Part shown: positions 32,108 through 40,717 of the stretch, piece after piece
How positions within the stretch are numbered: position 1 is the first letter of the stretch
Layout: every line of letters starts with the position of its first letter
DNA from: Thiopseudomonas denitrificans
Lineage (GTDB): Bacteria; Pseudomonadota; Gammaproteobacteria; Pseudomonadales; Pseudomonadaceae
Length of the DNA: 64,000 nucleotides
Reading direction: 5' to 3'
NCBI RefSeq assembly: GCF_002866065.1
Contig: NZ_LNJZ01000002.1
Location: 62,001 to 126,000 of the forward strand
Notes under the pieces: model-generated
Database searches by the model: none
Seen by the model: the letters and a program-made list of their open reading frames with translations, nothing else
Told to the model about the DNA's origin: nothing
Made by a program: the position numbers and the translations under genes

Positions 32108-34363
32108 ATGAATGATTTAACCGAAATGAGTTTTGAAGGCGTCGAGCGCCAGTCGCTTGCGGAGTTTACCGAGCAGGCGTATCTGAACTACTCCATGTAC
32201 GTGATCATGGACCGGGCCCTGCCGCATGTCGGTGACGGCCTCAAACCGGTGCAGCGGCGCATTGTCTATGCGATGAGCGAGCTGGGGCTGGATGCCGACT
32301 CCAAGCACAAGAAGTCGGCCCGTACTGTGGGTGATGTGCTGGGTAAATACCATCCGCACGGTGACAGCGCCTGTTACGAGGCCATGGTGTTGATGGCGCA
32401 GCCGTTCAGCTACCGCTACCCGCTGGTCGATGGCCAGGGTAACTGGGGGGCGCCGGATGATCCCAAATCCTTTGCCGCCATGCGCTATACCGAGGCGCGG
32501 CTGGCGCGTTATTCCGAGGTGCTGCTGTCCGAGCTGGGTCAGGGCACGGTCAACTGGATTCCCAACTTCGACGGCACCATGAACGAGCCGGAAGTATTGC
32601 CGGCGCGCCTGCCCAACCTGCTGCTCAACGGCACCACCGGTATTGCCGTGGGCATGGCCACCGATGTGCCGCCGCATAACCTGCGTGAAGTGGCCGCTGC
32701 CTGTGTGCAGCTGCTGGACAAGGCTTCGACGACCACAGAAGAGTTGTGCGAGCTGGTGCCGGGCCCGGATTATCCGACCGAGGCGGAAATCATCACGCCA
32801 CGGGAAGACCTGCTGAAAATCTACCAGACCGGCCGCGGCTCCATTCGTGCCCGTGCCGTGTATGAGGTGGACGATGGTGATGTGGTGGTTACCGCGCTGC
32901 CGCACCAGGTGTCCGGTGCCAAGGTGCTGGAACAGATTGCCGCACAGATGCAGGCCAAGAAGCTGCCGATGGTCGCCGACCTGCGTGACGAGTCCGACCA
33001 TGAAAACCCCTGTCGCATTGTCATTGTGCCGCGTTCGAACCGGGTCGATGCCGACGAGCTGATGCAGCACCTGTTTGCCACTACCGACCTGGAAGCCAGT
33101 TTTCGCGTCAACATGAACGTGATCGGGCTGGACAACAAGCCGCAGGTGAAAGACCTGCGCAGCATGCTGCTGGAGTGGCTGCAGTTTCGGGTGGAAACCG
33201 TACGCCGCCGTTTGCAGTTCCGTCTTGATCGTGTGGAAAAGCGTCTGCACCTGCTGGAAGGCCTGTTGATTGCCTTCCTCAATCTGGACGAAGTGATCGA
33301 GATCATCCGCACCGAAGACCAGCCCAAGCCGGTCTTGATGGAGCGTTTCGGCATCACCGAGATACAGGCCGATTACATTCTGGATACCCGCCTGCGTCAG
33401 CTGGCGCGTCTGGAGGAGATGAAGATCCGTGGCGAGCAGGACGAGCTGAGCAAGGAACGTGACAGCCTGCTGGAGCTGCTTGGCAGCGAGAGCAAGCTCA
33501 AGCGCCTGGTGCGCCGGGAAATTATCGAAGACGCCAAGACCTACGGTGACGAGCGCCGTTCGCCGCTGGTCGAGCGTGGCGAAGCCAAAGCCCTGTCCGA
33601 GACCGAGCTGGTACCGTCCGAGCCGGTCACAGTGGTGGTATCGGAGCAGGGCTGGGTACGCAGTGCGCGTGGCCATGAGGTGGATGGTGCCGCGCTGTCA
33701 TATAAAACCGGCGACGCTTTCAAGGCGTCGGCACCCGGGCGCAGCAACCAGCAGGCGGTCTTCATTGACAGCACCGGGCGCAGTTATTCGTTGCCGGCGC
33801 ATACCCTGCCGTCGGCCCGTGGCCAGGGCGAGCCGCTCAGCGGGCGGCTGACCCCGCCGGCAGGTGCCACGTTCGAGCATGTGTTGCTGCCGGCCGATGA
33901 GCAGCTTTATATTCTGGCATCGGATGCCGGTTACGGCTTTATCGTCAAGGGTGAGGACATGCAGGCGAAGAACAAGGCCGGCAAAGCGCTGCTGAACGTG
34001 CCGGCAAATGCCAAAGTAATGGCACCCAAGCCGCTGCACAGCCTGGACGACGTGCTGCTGGCGGTGACCAGCAATGATGGCCGCCTGCTGCTGTTTCCGG
34101 CGGCCGACCTGCCCCAGTTGAGCAAGGGCAAGGGCAACAAGATGCTGGGCATTCCCGCCGACCGTGCCAGCAAGCGGGAAGAATGGGTGGTGGATTTTGC
34201 CGTGGTTCCGCCCGGAGCGAGCTTGCAGATCGAATCGGGTCGCCGTACCTTGACCCTGAAAAGCAGCGATCTCGAACATTATCGTGGTGAACGGGGCCGC
34301 CGTGGCAACAAACTGCCACGGGGCTTTCAGCGGGTTGATGCCCTGGATGTCATTCCGGGTTGA
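32108..34363 (+). CDS. parC: DNA topoisomerase IV subunit A
   Basis: Breakage-reunion subunit of topoisomerase IV. The 751 residues contain the winged-helix core with [12 protein letters not shown], the quinolone-determining region. S87 and E91 correspond to E. coli S80 and E84 and are wild-type here. The catalytic tyrosine is Y127 in AAMRY. The GyrA-like C-terminal beta-pinwheel region is present but short, as is usual for ParC. ParE lies upstream in the same direction and a lipid transport operon follows within 24 bases, so co-transcription is possible. Confidence 0.98.
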   Translation: MNDLTEMSFEGVERQSLAEFTEQAYLNYSMYVIMDRALPHVGDGLKPVQRRIVYAMSELGLDADSKHKKSARTVGDVLGKYHPHGDSACYEAMVLMAQPFSYRYPLVDGQGNWGAPDDPKSFAAMRYTEARLARYSEVLLSELGQGTVNWIPNFDGTMNEPEVLPARLPNLLLNGTTGIAVGMATDVPPHNLREVAAACVQLLDKASTTTEELCELVPGPDYPTEAEIITPREDLLKIYQTGRGSIRARAVYEVDDGDVVVTALPHQVSGAKVLEQIAAQMQAKKLPMVADLRDESDHENPCRIVIVPRSNRVDADELMQHLFATTDLEASFRVNMNVIGLDNKPQVKDLRSMLLEWLQFRVETVRRRLQFRLDRVEKRLHLLEGLLIAFLNLDEVIEIIRTEDQPKPVLMERFGITEIQADYILDTRLRQLARLEEMKIRGEQDELSKERDSLLELLGSESKLKRLVRREIIEDAKTYGDERRSPLVERGEAKALSETELVPSEPVTVVVSEQGWVRSARGHEVDGAALSYKTGDAFKASAPGRSNQQAVFIDSTGRSYSLPAHTLPSARGQGEPLSGRLTPPAGATFEHVLLPADEQLYILASDAGYGFIVKGEDMQAKNKAGKALLNVPANAKVMAPKPLHSLDDVLLAVTSNDGRLLLFPAADLPQLSKGKGNKMLGIPADRASKREEWVVDFAVVPPGASLQIESGRRTLTLKSSDLEHYRGERGRRGNKLPRGFQRVDALDVIPG

Positions 34364-34386
34364 TCAGAGCAGAACGGGAAACAGGC

Positions 34387-35508
34387 ATGCAGCAACAAAC
34401 CGCAGGGCTGGACTGGCAGCAGGAAGGGCAGCTTTCCTGCCTGCATGTGACCGGACACTGGACATTGCACCAGCGCAAACCCGACTTGCTCGAGGTGTGG
34501 CGCAAGGGCGGGCGCCTGCCTGAACAGCTGTGTGTCAGGGTCAATGTCACGGCCTGGGACAGCAGTTTGCTGGCATTGTTGCGCCGTATCCGCTATCTGG
34601 CCTACGAGGCCGGCATCGAGGTCAACCTGCAAGGCCTGCCCGCAGGTGTCGGACAGTTGCTGGAGATGGCGCAGACGCCATCGACCCAGGCACAGGCCGA
34701 GCCGAAGACTCCCCTGAACCGGGTGGCGCAGTTTGGCGCGGGCGCATTGCGGGTGATGGGCAGCATGGGCCGCAGCTGTACATTCATCGGTCAGGTCACC
34801 CTGGCCCTGCTGGCGACAGCACGGGGAAAAGGGCGCATGCGGGCCAGTGATTTCTGGCTGGCACTGCAACAGAACGGCCCGGGCGCATTGCCGATCGTGG
34901 CCCTCATTGCGGTACTGGTCGGCCTGATCTTGGCCTTTGTCGGCGCGGTGCAGCTGGAAGCCTTTGGCGCACAAATCTACATTGCCAACATGGTGGCCAT
35001 CGGCATGACCCGCGAGATGGGCGCCTTGATGACCGCCGTGATCATGGCCGGGCGCACTGGCGCGGCCTATGCCGCCGAGCTGGGCAGCATGCAGGCCAAC
35101 GAAGAAATTGACGCCCTGCAGACCTTTGGTTTTCCGCCGCTGGAGTTTCTGGTCACCCCGCGTATTCTGGCGTTGCTGGTCAGCATGCCGATCCTGACCT
35201 GCTTTGCCGATGCGTTGGGCATACTGGGCGGCTTTGTCATCGGCTGGGGCATGTACGATATTTCTGCCACCCAGTACATCAACCAGAGCCTGGTGATGGT
35301 CAGCAGCATCGATTTCTTTATCGGGTTGTTCAAAAGCCTGGTGTTTGCCCTGCTGATCGGCATGATCGGCTGCTATTACGGCCTGAACAGCGGCCGCAAC
35401 GCGCAGGCAGTGGGGCAGGCCACCACCAACGCGGTGGTCAGCATCATCGTTGCGCTGGTGGTGAGTGACGCGATGATCACCGTGCTTTGCACGCAGTTGG
35501 GGATCTAG
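34387..35508 (+). CDS. MlaE/YrbE-type ABC permease with N-terminal STAS-like extension
   Basis: Integral-membrane permease of an MCE lipid transporter. From ATG 34387 (GGGA at 34376-34379) it has 373 residues; a TTG at 34360 overlapping the parC stop is the longer alternative. The first 100 residues resemble a STAS/MlaB-like domain (VRVNVTAWDSSLLALLRRIRYLA). The MlaE domain follows, with the conserved MTREMGALMTAVIMAGRTGAA and AELGSMQANEEIDAL and five hydrophobic segments. In E. coli the STAS protein MlaB is separate, so this is a fused arrangement. It is the first gene of a four-gene operon. Confidence 0.92.
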   Translation: MQQQTAGLDWQQEGQLSCLHVTGHWTLHQRKPDLLEVWRKGGRLPEQLCVRVNVTAWDSSLLALLRRIRYLAYEAGIEVNLQGLPAGVGQLLEMAQTPSTQAQAEPKTPLNRVAQFGAGALRVMGSMGRSCTFIGQVTLALLATARGKGRMRASDFWLALQQNGPGALPIVALIAVLVGLILAFVGAVQLEAFGAQIYIANMVAIGMTREMGALMTAVIMAGRTGAAYAAELGSMQANEEIDALQTFGFPPLEFLVTPRILALLVSMPILTCFADALGILGGFVIGWGMYDISATQYINQSLVMVSSIDFFIGLFKSLVFALLIGMIGCYYGLNSGRNAQAVGQATTNAVVSIIVALVVSDAMITVLCTQLGI

Positions 35509-35510
35509 CC

Positions 35511-36281
35511 ATGAAAGAAGCCGTGCTGGTTGCGGAAAACCTCAGTGCCGGTTATGGCCAGCTGGTGATCCAGCGCGAGCTGAATTTCAGCATCCGCCAG
35601 GGCGAGGTGTTTGTCGTCATGGGCGGCAGTGGCTGTGGCAAGAGCACATTGCTGCGCCACCTGATCGGCCTGCAGGCACCGCTGGCCGGGCGCATGCTGT
35701 TCCGGGGTGATGATTTCTGGGCGCACAGCAGCGAAGAGCGGGCCTTGCTGCAACAGCATTTTGGTATCCTGTACCAGAACGTGGCCCTGTGGGGGGCCAT
35801 GACCCTGCGTGAAAACATCTGCCTGCCGCTGGAAACCTGGCGGCCAGAACTGAGCCGGCTGGAGCGCCATGAACTGGCTTCGCTGAAGCTGGCACTGGTC
35901 GGGCTGGCCGGAACCGATCATCTGTACCCGGCCGAACTGTCCGGCGGCATGCGCAAGCGTGCCGGGCTGGCACGGGCACTGGCGCTGGACCCGCAGGTAC
36001 TATTTTTTGATGAGCCGTCCGCCGGGCTGGACCCGCTCAGCTCCATGGCGCTGGACGAGCTGATTTTGCAGCTGCGCGACAGCCTCGGTGCCAGCATCGT
36101 GCTGGTCACCCACGAGTTGCCGAGCATTTACCGGGTAGCGGACACCTGCCTGTTTCTGGATAATAAAACCCGCACCCAGATTGCTCTGGGCAGTTTGCAA
36201 GAGTTGCTTGATCATGGCCCCGAACAGGTACAGCGGTTCCTGCGTCGTGGTAATTCCTTTGCGGCCGGAGGGCATGCATGA
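35511..36281 (+). CDS. MCE-transporter ATP-binding protein (MlaF-like)
   Basis: A 256-residue ABC ATPase powering lipid exchange between inner and outer membranes. Walker A is GGSGCGKST, the signature is LSGGMRKRAGLARAL, Walker B is VLFFDEPSAGLDP, and the H-loop is VTHELPS. The ATG lies two bases after the permease stop, and the following MCE gene overlaps by four bases, so the operon is tightly coupled. The GMRKRAGLARA signature is typical of the MlaF group. Confidence 0.93.
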   Translation: MKEAVLVAENLSAGYGQLVIQRELNFSIRQGEVFVVMGGSGCGKSTLLRHLIGLQAPLAGRMLFRGDDFWAHSSEERALLQQHFGILYQNVALWGAMTLRENICLPLETWRPELSRLERHELASLKLALVGLAGTDHLYPAELSGGMRKRAGLARALALDPQVLFFDEPSAGLDPLSSMALDELILQLRDSLGASIVLVTHELPSIYRVADTCLFLDNKTRTQIALGSLQELLDHGPEQVQRFLRRGNSFAAGGHA

Positions 36282-37234
36282 ACGAAACCCGCAAACCCTT
36301 CTGGATTGGCGTTTTCTTGCTGAGCGGCATTGTTCTGCTGGTTGGCGGCGTGCTGGTGTTGGCCCGTGATAGCGTCTGGAGCAAACCGGTTGAATACGTG
36401 GTGTACTTCACCGGTGCGCTGGATGGCCTGGACGTGGGTGCCGATGTCACCTACCGTGGCGTCAAGGTCGGCAGCGTGCGGGATATCCGGTTGTCATACG
36501 ACCGCAAGATCAACGATGTGATCATGCCGGTGGTGATCCGCATCAACAGCGGATCGGCCACCCGGCCCAGCACCAGCCCACAGCTGGACCGCTCCATTGC
36601 TCGGCTGCTTGAGCGCGGTTTGCGTGCCCAGTTGCAGGTGCCCAGCCTGTTGACCGGCAAAGCGATTGTCGCGCTGGACTTCTTTCCCGGCCAGCCCGGC
36701 TATGTGCGTGACGAAGAAGTCACCGGGCTGGTCGCCATACCCACTGTACCTTCGCGCATTGACCAGGCTGCCGACTTGCTGCGCGACCTGGCTGACGGCT
36801 TGCGTGCGGTTCCCCTGAAGGAAACCCTGGAAGCGGCCAACCGCACCATGGAAAGCCTGGACCGGTTGTTGAGTTCGTCCGAGCTGGAGGGCAGCATTGG
36901 CCAATTCAGCGCCTTGCTGGGCAATCTGGATGCCGTGGCCCGACAGCTGGACCAGCAGCTGCCGGTGTTGCTCGGCAATCTCAACCAGGGCAGCGAGGAA
37001 TTCAAGCAGGCCCTGACCGGAGTGCACCAGATTGCGGACAATGCCCGTGAGGTGCTGGACAGTGCTGGTCGGCTGGTCGAAGAAGGGCAGCGCAGCCTGA
37101 GCCCGCAATCAGAGCTGCAATATGAATTACTGCAAACCTTGCGCAACATATCCCGGGCCAGCAAATCGCTGGAACGCACCGCACAGGCGATTGAACAGCA
37201 GCCACAGTCCTTGATTTTCGGCAGGAAAGAATGA
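36278..37234 (+). CDS. MCE-domain periplasmic lipid-binding protein (MlaD-like)
   Basis: A 318-residue protein with one N-terminal membrane anchor (about 9-29) and a single MCE domain (about 38-120), visible as VYFTGALDGLDVGADVTYRGVKVG and LTGKAIVALDF. A long alpha-helical region of about 150 residues follows, predicted to extend into the periplasm (repeated RQLDQQLPVLLGNL-type heptads). MCE proteins form hexameric rings that shuttle phospholipids. The long helical tail is more PqiB/LetB- or PA3213-like than the short E. coli MlaD. Confidence 0.93.
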   Translation: MNETRKPFWIGVFLLSGIVLLVGGVLVLARDSVWSKPVEYVVYFTGALDGLDVGADVTYRGVKVGSVRDIRLSYDRKINDVIMPVVIRINSGSATRPSTSPQLDRSIARLLERGLRAQLQVPSLLTGKAIVALDFFPGQPGYVRDEEVTGLVAIPTVPSRIDQAADLLRDLADGLRAVPLKETLEAANRTMESLDRLLSSSELEGSIGQFSALLGNLDAVARQLDQQLPVLLGNLNQGSEEFKQALTGVHQIADNAREVLDSAGRLVEEGQRSLSPQSELQYELLQTLRNISRASKSLERTAQAIEQQPQSLIFGRKE

Positions 37235-37950
37235 ACAAGTTAACAACCCTGTATCGACCCTTTCATCTCATATTGGCAAGCGCCATCGCTCTGGGCGCGG
37301 GTTGCAGCCTGGTTGCGCCCGGCGAATTCTATCAGCTGCAGGCTCCTGCCGAAGCCTCGACCAGTGTGCATGCCGACCTGGCGGTGCTACTGGGGCCGGT
37401 CAAACTGGCCGACTACCTGCAGCGTGAACAGATCTTGCAGCGCCAGCCGGACGGCCGCCTGACCGCCAGCCGTAATGGCCGCTGGGCCGGCAATCTGGAA
37501 GACGAGGTTGGCCAGCTGCTGCTCAGGCAAATGGCCATGCGCCTTGGCAGCAGCCACGTCGCGCTGTATCCGGACCGGGTCGGCGTCAAGGCCGGCGCAC
37601 AAATTGTGCTGAGCATCAGCCGGCTGGACTCGGGCGAAGGCGAGCCGGCCGTTCTGGAAGCGCAATGGCGCTTGCTGGATACCGATGGCGAAGTGCGTGA
37701 CAGCCGGGTAGTGACCCTGCAAGCTGCCCATGAAGACCAGCTGGCCAGCCAGGTACGGGCGCAGAGCGAGCTGTTGGTACAGCTGTCGGAGCAGCTGGCT
37801 GGCGCAGTCAGGCAGCTGCAGGACAACTCGCGCAAGGTGGCCAAGGCCCAGCCGGCACGCGGGCAGGAAAATCGTCAGGACAGCTTGCCCCAGGAGCGGG
37901 GCATTCCGATGGCCGAGCCGCTGCCGGAACTCGAGGTCTATCGCTTCTAG
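37231..37950 (+). CDS. PqiC-like ABC-transport auxiliary lipoprotein
   Basis: A 239-residue predicted lipoprotein; the signal ends in ALGAGC (Cys near 25), an imperfect lipobox. It contains an ABC_trans_aux/DUF330 domain (about 30-190), seen as FYQLQAP, VLLGPVKLADYLQREQIL and GRWAGNLEDEVGQLLLRQM. It probably anchors the MCE assembly to the outer membrane, as PqiC does. It overlaps the MCE gene by four bases and ends 12 bases from the convergent ytjB-like gene. Confidence 0.88.
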   Translation: MNKLTTLYRPFHLILASAIALGAGCSLVAPGEFYQLQAPAEASTSVHADLAVLLGPVKLADYLQREQILQRQPDGRLTASRNGRWAGNLEDEVGQLLLRQMAMRLGSSHVALYPDRVGVKAGAQIVLSISRLDSGEGEPAVLEAQWRLLDTDGEVRDSRVVTLQAAHEDQLASQVRAQSELLVQLSEQLAGAVRQLQDNSRKVAKAQPARGQENRQDSLPQERGIPMAEPLPELEVYRF

Positions 37951-37962
37951 CGATTGCAGCCC

Positions 37963-39327
37963 TTACCGGGAGATATCCGGAGCCTGCGAGTCCCGCATCA
38001 GCAGCATCAGGTCCTGCAGCTGGTCATCCAGCTGTTCGGGCCAGGGTGACAGCAGGCGCTCGACACAGCTGGCCCCGGCGGGCCGGGCAATGCTGCGAAT
38101 GCTGGCACAGGACGTTTGCGGATGGCCGGCTGCTGATTGCCCCACCAGCACCAGATTGCGGCTATGACGGCCCAGCTCCAGGGCTTCGGCAATGGCCGGG
38201 TGCTGCAACAATCCTTCTTCACTCAGATCGCTGACGGTTGACCCGCAGGCAATGCCCAGTTGCATGCCAAGTGTCGTTCCGCTGTCGGCAATCTCCATTT
38301 GCAGCGTGTGGGCAAAGGCCCGCAACAGTTCGGCCGCACACAGTGCGTGGCAGACATGGGCTTCATCATCGTCATGGAACAGCATCAGGACCTGCCCGTC
38401 AGCCAGCTCCAGCAGCTGGCCCTGATAGGCCGCGGCAACTTCCTCCAGGGCTTGGCCGTAATGATCCAGCAGCTGCTCGTAGCGCTGCTCATCCAACTCG
38501 TAGATGCCCCGCTCCAGTCTGAGTTCGACGGCAAGCACCGCGCAATGCTCCGGCAGTGAAGCTTCCGGTTCGGGGCTGGCCTCCGGGACATCATCCGGCA
38601 GGGTATCGTCTTCTGGCTCAGCTTCTGCTTCGGCATCCCCGGCGTTGGCGGAGAAAGGCGTGGTTACCGGCTGTACATGGATGGGCAAGCTGAAATGCTG
38701 GCCCAGTGTACGCGCCAGTAGACCGATTTCGTCGTTGCGTTGCTGGTGCGGAACCTGACCTATCGGCTGGGCCAGCCAGCGTCTCAGGTCCTCCAGCGGC
38801 TGGCTGATTGAACGGGCCAGGCGAGACAGCAGCATGACCGCCCCCAGCAGCAGTACAACACCCAGCAGCATCAGCCCTTGCAGGCTGGCAGACAGGGGTT
38901 GTTGCAGGCGCTTGACATCAATGTTGACGTGCAGCTGGCCGGCAATCACCTGCTCGAAGGCAATCGAGCGGGTGTACAGGCTGTTGATCTTGCCGGCTCT
39001 CGGCCGTTGGCCAGCCTCGGCCAGGGTACGGTTGTCGACGCTGTACAGCGCGGCATGGGCAACATAGGGGTTGTCTACCAGTTCGCGCAGCACCGCAGCG
39101 AGGGCCAGCGAGTCAGACAGGGCCAGCGGAGCCGCAACGGCCTGTGCAGTGTGTGTCACCAGTGCCTCGCCCAGGGCGTCGGCCTGTTGCTGGATGGAAG
39201 CATTGAACTGTCGTGCGGTCATGGCCACCATGGCGGCAATCACCAGGGCAATCACCAGCAGACCCAGACCCAGAATGCGTTGAGTGAGGCTGATGCCGGA
39301 AGCGGACTGTGGAGCGTGCTGAGCCAT
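37963..39327 (-). CDS. AhpA/YtjB-like inner-membrane protein with cyclase-homology-like C-terminal domain
   Basis: A 454-residue membrane protein beside serB, as for ytjB in E. coli. ATG 39327 is chosen because AGGA lies upstream; an in-frame start at 39372 would add 15 residues. One helix at about 16-38 and a second near 150-170 flank a periplasmic sensor-like region (SLALAAVLRELVDNPYVAHA). A degenerate HAMP (RSISQPLEDLRRWL) follows. The C-terminal part (about 275-400), LELADGQVLMLFHDDDEAHV and MQLGIACGSTVSD, resembles a class III cyclase fold without the catalytic residues I would expect. Function is not established. Confidence 0.72.
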   Translation of the reverse strand: MAQHAPQSASGISLTQRILGLGLLVIALVIAAMVAMTARQFNASIQQQADALGEALVTHTAQAVAAPLALSDSLALAAVLRELVDNPYVAHAALYSVDNRTLAEAGQRPRAGKINSLYTRSIAFEQVIAGQLHVNIDVKRLQQPLSASLQGLMLLGVVLLLGAVMLLSRLARSISQPLEDLRRWLAQPIGQVPHQQRNDEIGLLARTLGQHFSLPIHVQPVTTPFSANAGDAEAEAEPEDDTLPDDVPEASPEPEASLPEHCAVLAVELRLERGIYELDEQRYEQLLDHYGQALEEVAAAYQGQLLELADGQVLMLFHDDDEAHVCHALCAAELLRAFAHTLQMEIADSGTTLGMQLGIACGSTVSDLSEEGLLQHPAIAEALELGRHSRNLVLVGQSAAGHPQTSCASIRSIARPAGASCVERLLSPWPEQLDDQLQDLMLLMRDSQAPDISR

Positions 39328-39496
39328 GAAGCGTTCCTGAGCGGGTGGCGAAACGGGGGCGAAGTATAGCAAAGTCGTGCACTGTGCAGCAGTGCAGGCT
39401 GCACAACTGGAGGATTCAGGCTAGAATACCGGCGAAAATATTTCCCGGCCGGTCTGGTAACAGCCATCGGTCGTCGCTGTCCTGGAGGCTGGTGTC

Positions 39497-40714
39497 TTGC
39501 GTGAAATTGTCCTGATAAATATCACCGGTGAGGACCGCCCCGGTCTGACCGCCGCCATCATGGGGGCGTTGTCACAAAGCGAAGTCAACATCCTCGATAT
39601 TGGCCAGGCGGTGATTCACGATACCCTGTCCTTCGGTATTCTGGTCGAGATCCCGGCCGGCAGCCAGTCGGCTGACGTTCTGAAAAACGTTCTCTTCACC
39701 GGCTACAAGCTGGACCAGCAGGTGCGTTTCACTCCGGTGGCCGAGCAGGATTACCACAGCTGGGTCGCCGGGCAGGGCAAATCCCGCTACATCGTTACTC
39801 TCCTCACCCGCAAGGTTAGCGCCGAGCAGTTGCAGCGGGTTAGCGCCATCACCGCCAAGTACAACCTGAATATCGACCATATCGACCGCCTGTCCGGACG
39901 CATGCCGCTTGACATGCCGGCGGACCAGGGCAAGGGCTGCATCGAGTTTTCCGTACGGGGTGAACCCGGTGACGTGGATGCGCTGCGCGCCGAGTTTCTC
40001 AGCGTGGCGCAGGAGCTGAACGTGGACATCGCCTTCCAGCGCGACAGCGTTTATCGCCGCAACCGCCGGCTGGCGGTATTCGACATGGACTCGACCCTGA
40101 TCGAACACGAAGTGATTGACGAGCTGGCCATCGCTGCCGGTGTCGGCGAGCAGGTCGCGGCCATCACCGAGCGGGCCATGCAGGGCGAGCTGGACTTCAA
40201 GGCCAGCTTCCGTGAGCGTCTGGCCCTGCTGGAAGGGCTGAGCGAGGACGTGCTGGAAGAGATCGCACAATCCCTGCGCCTGACCGAAGGCGCGGAAGTG
40301 CTGTTTGCCGAACTCAAGCGGCTGGGCTACAAGACCGCCATCCTGTCCGGGGGCTTCACCTACTTTGCCCGCCACCTGCAAGACAAGCTGGGCATTGACT
40401 ATGTCTATGCCAACGAGCTGGAAATCGTTGATGGCAAGCTGACCGGCCGTGCCATTGACCCCATCGTCGATGCCCAGCGCAAGGCCGATCTGCTGCAAGA
40501 ACTGGCAACCCGGGAAGGCCTGCGCCTGGAACAAACCATTGCCGTCGGCGATGGTGCCAACGACCTGCCCATGCTGGGGCTGGCCGGGCTGGGTGTGGCC
40601 TTCCGCGCCAAGCCGCTGGTCAAGAAAAGCGCCCGCCAGGCCATCTCCACGCTGGGGCTGGACGGCATCCTCTATCTGCTCGGTTATCGTGACCGCGACG
40701 GGCAGGACCAGTAG
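39497..40714 (+). CDS. serB: Phosphoserine phosphatase with two ACT domains
   Basis: Last step of L-serine synthesis. The 405 residues have two N-terminal ACT domains (INITGEDRPGLTAAI at 7-21; YIVTLLTRKVSAEQLQRV near 96-113), as in Pseudomonas and mycobacterial SerB. The HAD domain follows, with the catalytic DMDSTLIEHEVIDELA near 195-210, LSGGFTYFA and GDGANDLPML. The start is TTG at 39497 with GGAGGC at 39484-39489. The stop is three bases from the convergent priA stop. Confidence 0.97.
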   Translation: MREIVLINITGEDRPGLTAAIMGALSQSEVNILDIGQAVIHDTLSFGILVEIPAGSQSADVLKNVLFTGYKLDQQVRFTPVAEQDYHSWVAGQGKSRYIVTLLTRKVSAEQLQRVSAITAKYNLNIDHIDRLSGRMPLDMPADQGKGCIEFSVRGEPGDVDALRAEFLSVAQELNVDIAFQRDSVYRRNRRLAVFDMDSTLIEHEVIDELAIAAGVGEQVAAITERAMQGELDFKASFRERLALLEGLSEDVLEEIAQSLRLTEGAEVLFAELKRLGYKTAILSGGFTYFARHLQDKLGIDYVYANELEIVDGKLTGRAIDPIVDAQRKADLLQELATREGLRLEQTIAVGDGANDLPMLGLAGLGVAFRAKPLVKKSARQAISTLGLDGILYLLGYRDRDGQDQ

Positions 40715-40717
40715 CCA

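Noticed and set aside
32150-32480. Possible fluoroquinolone-resistance substitutions in ParC
   Set aside because: The residues equivalent to E. coli S80 and E84 are Ser and Glu, the wild-type state.
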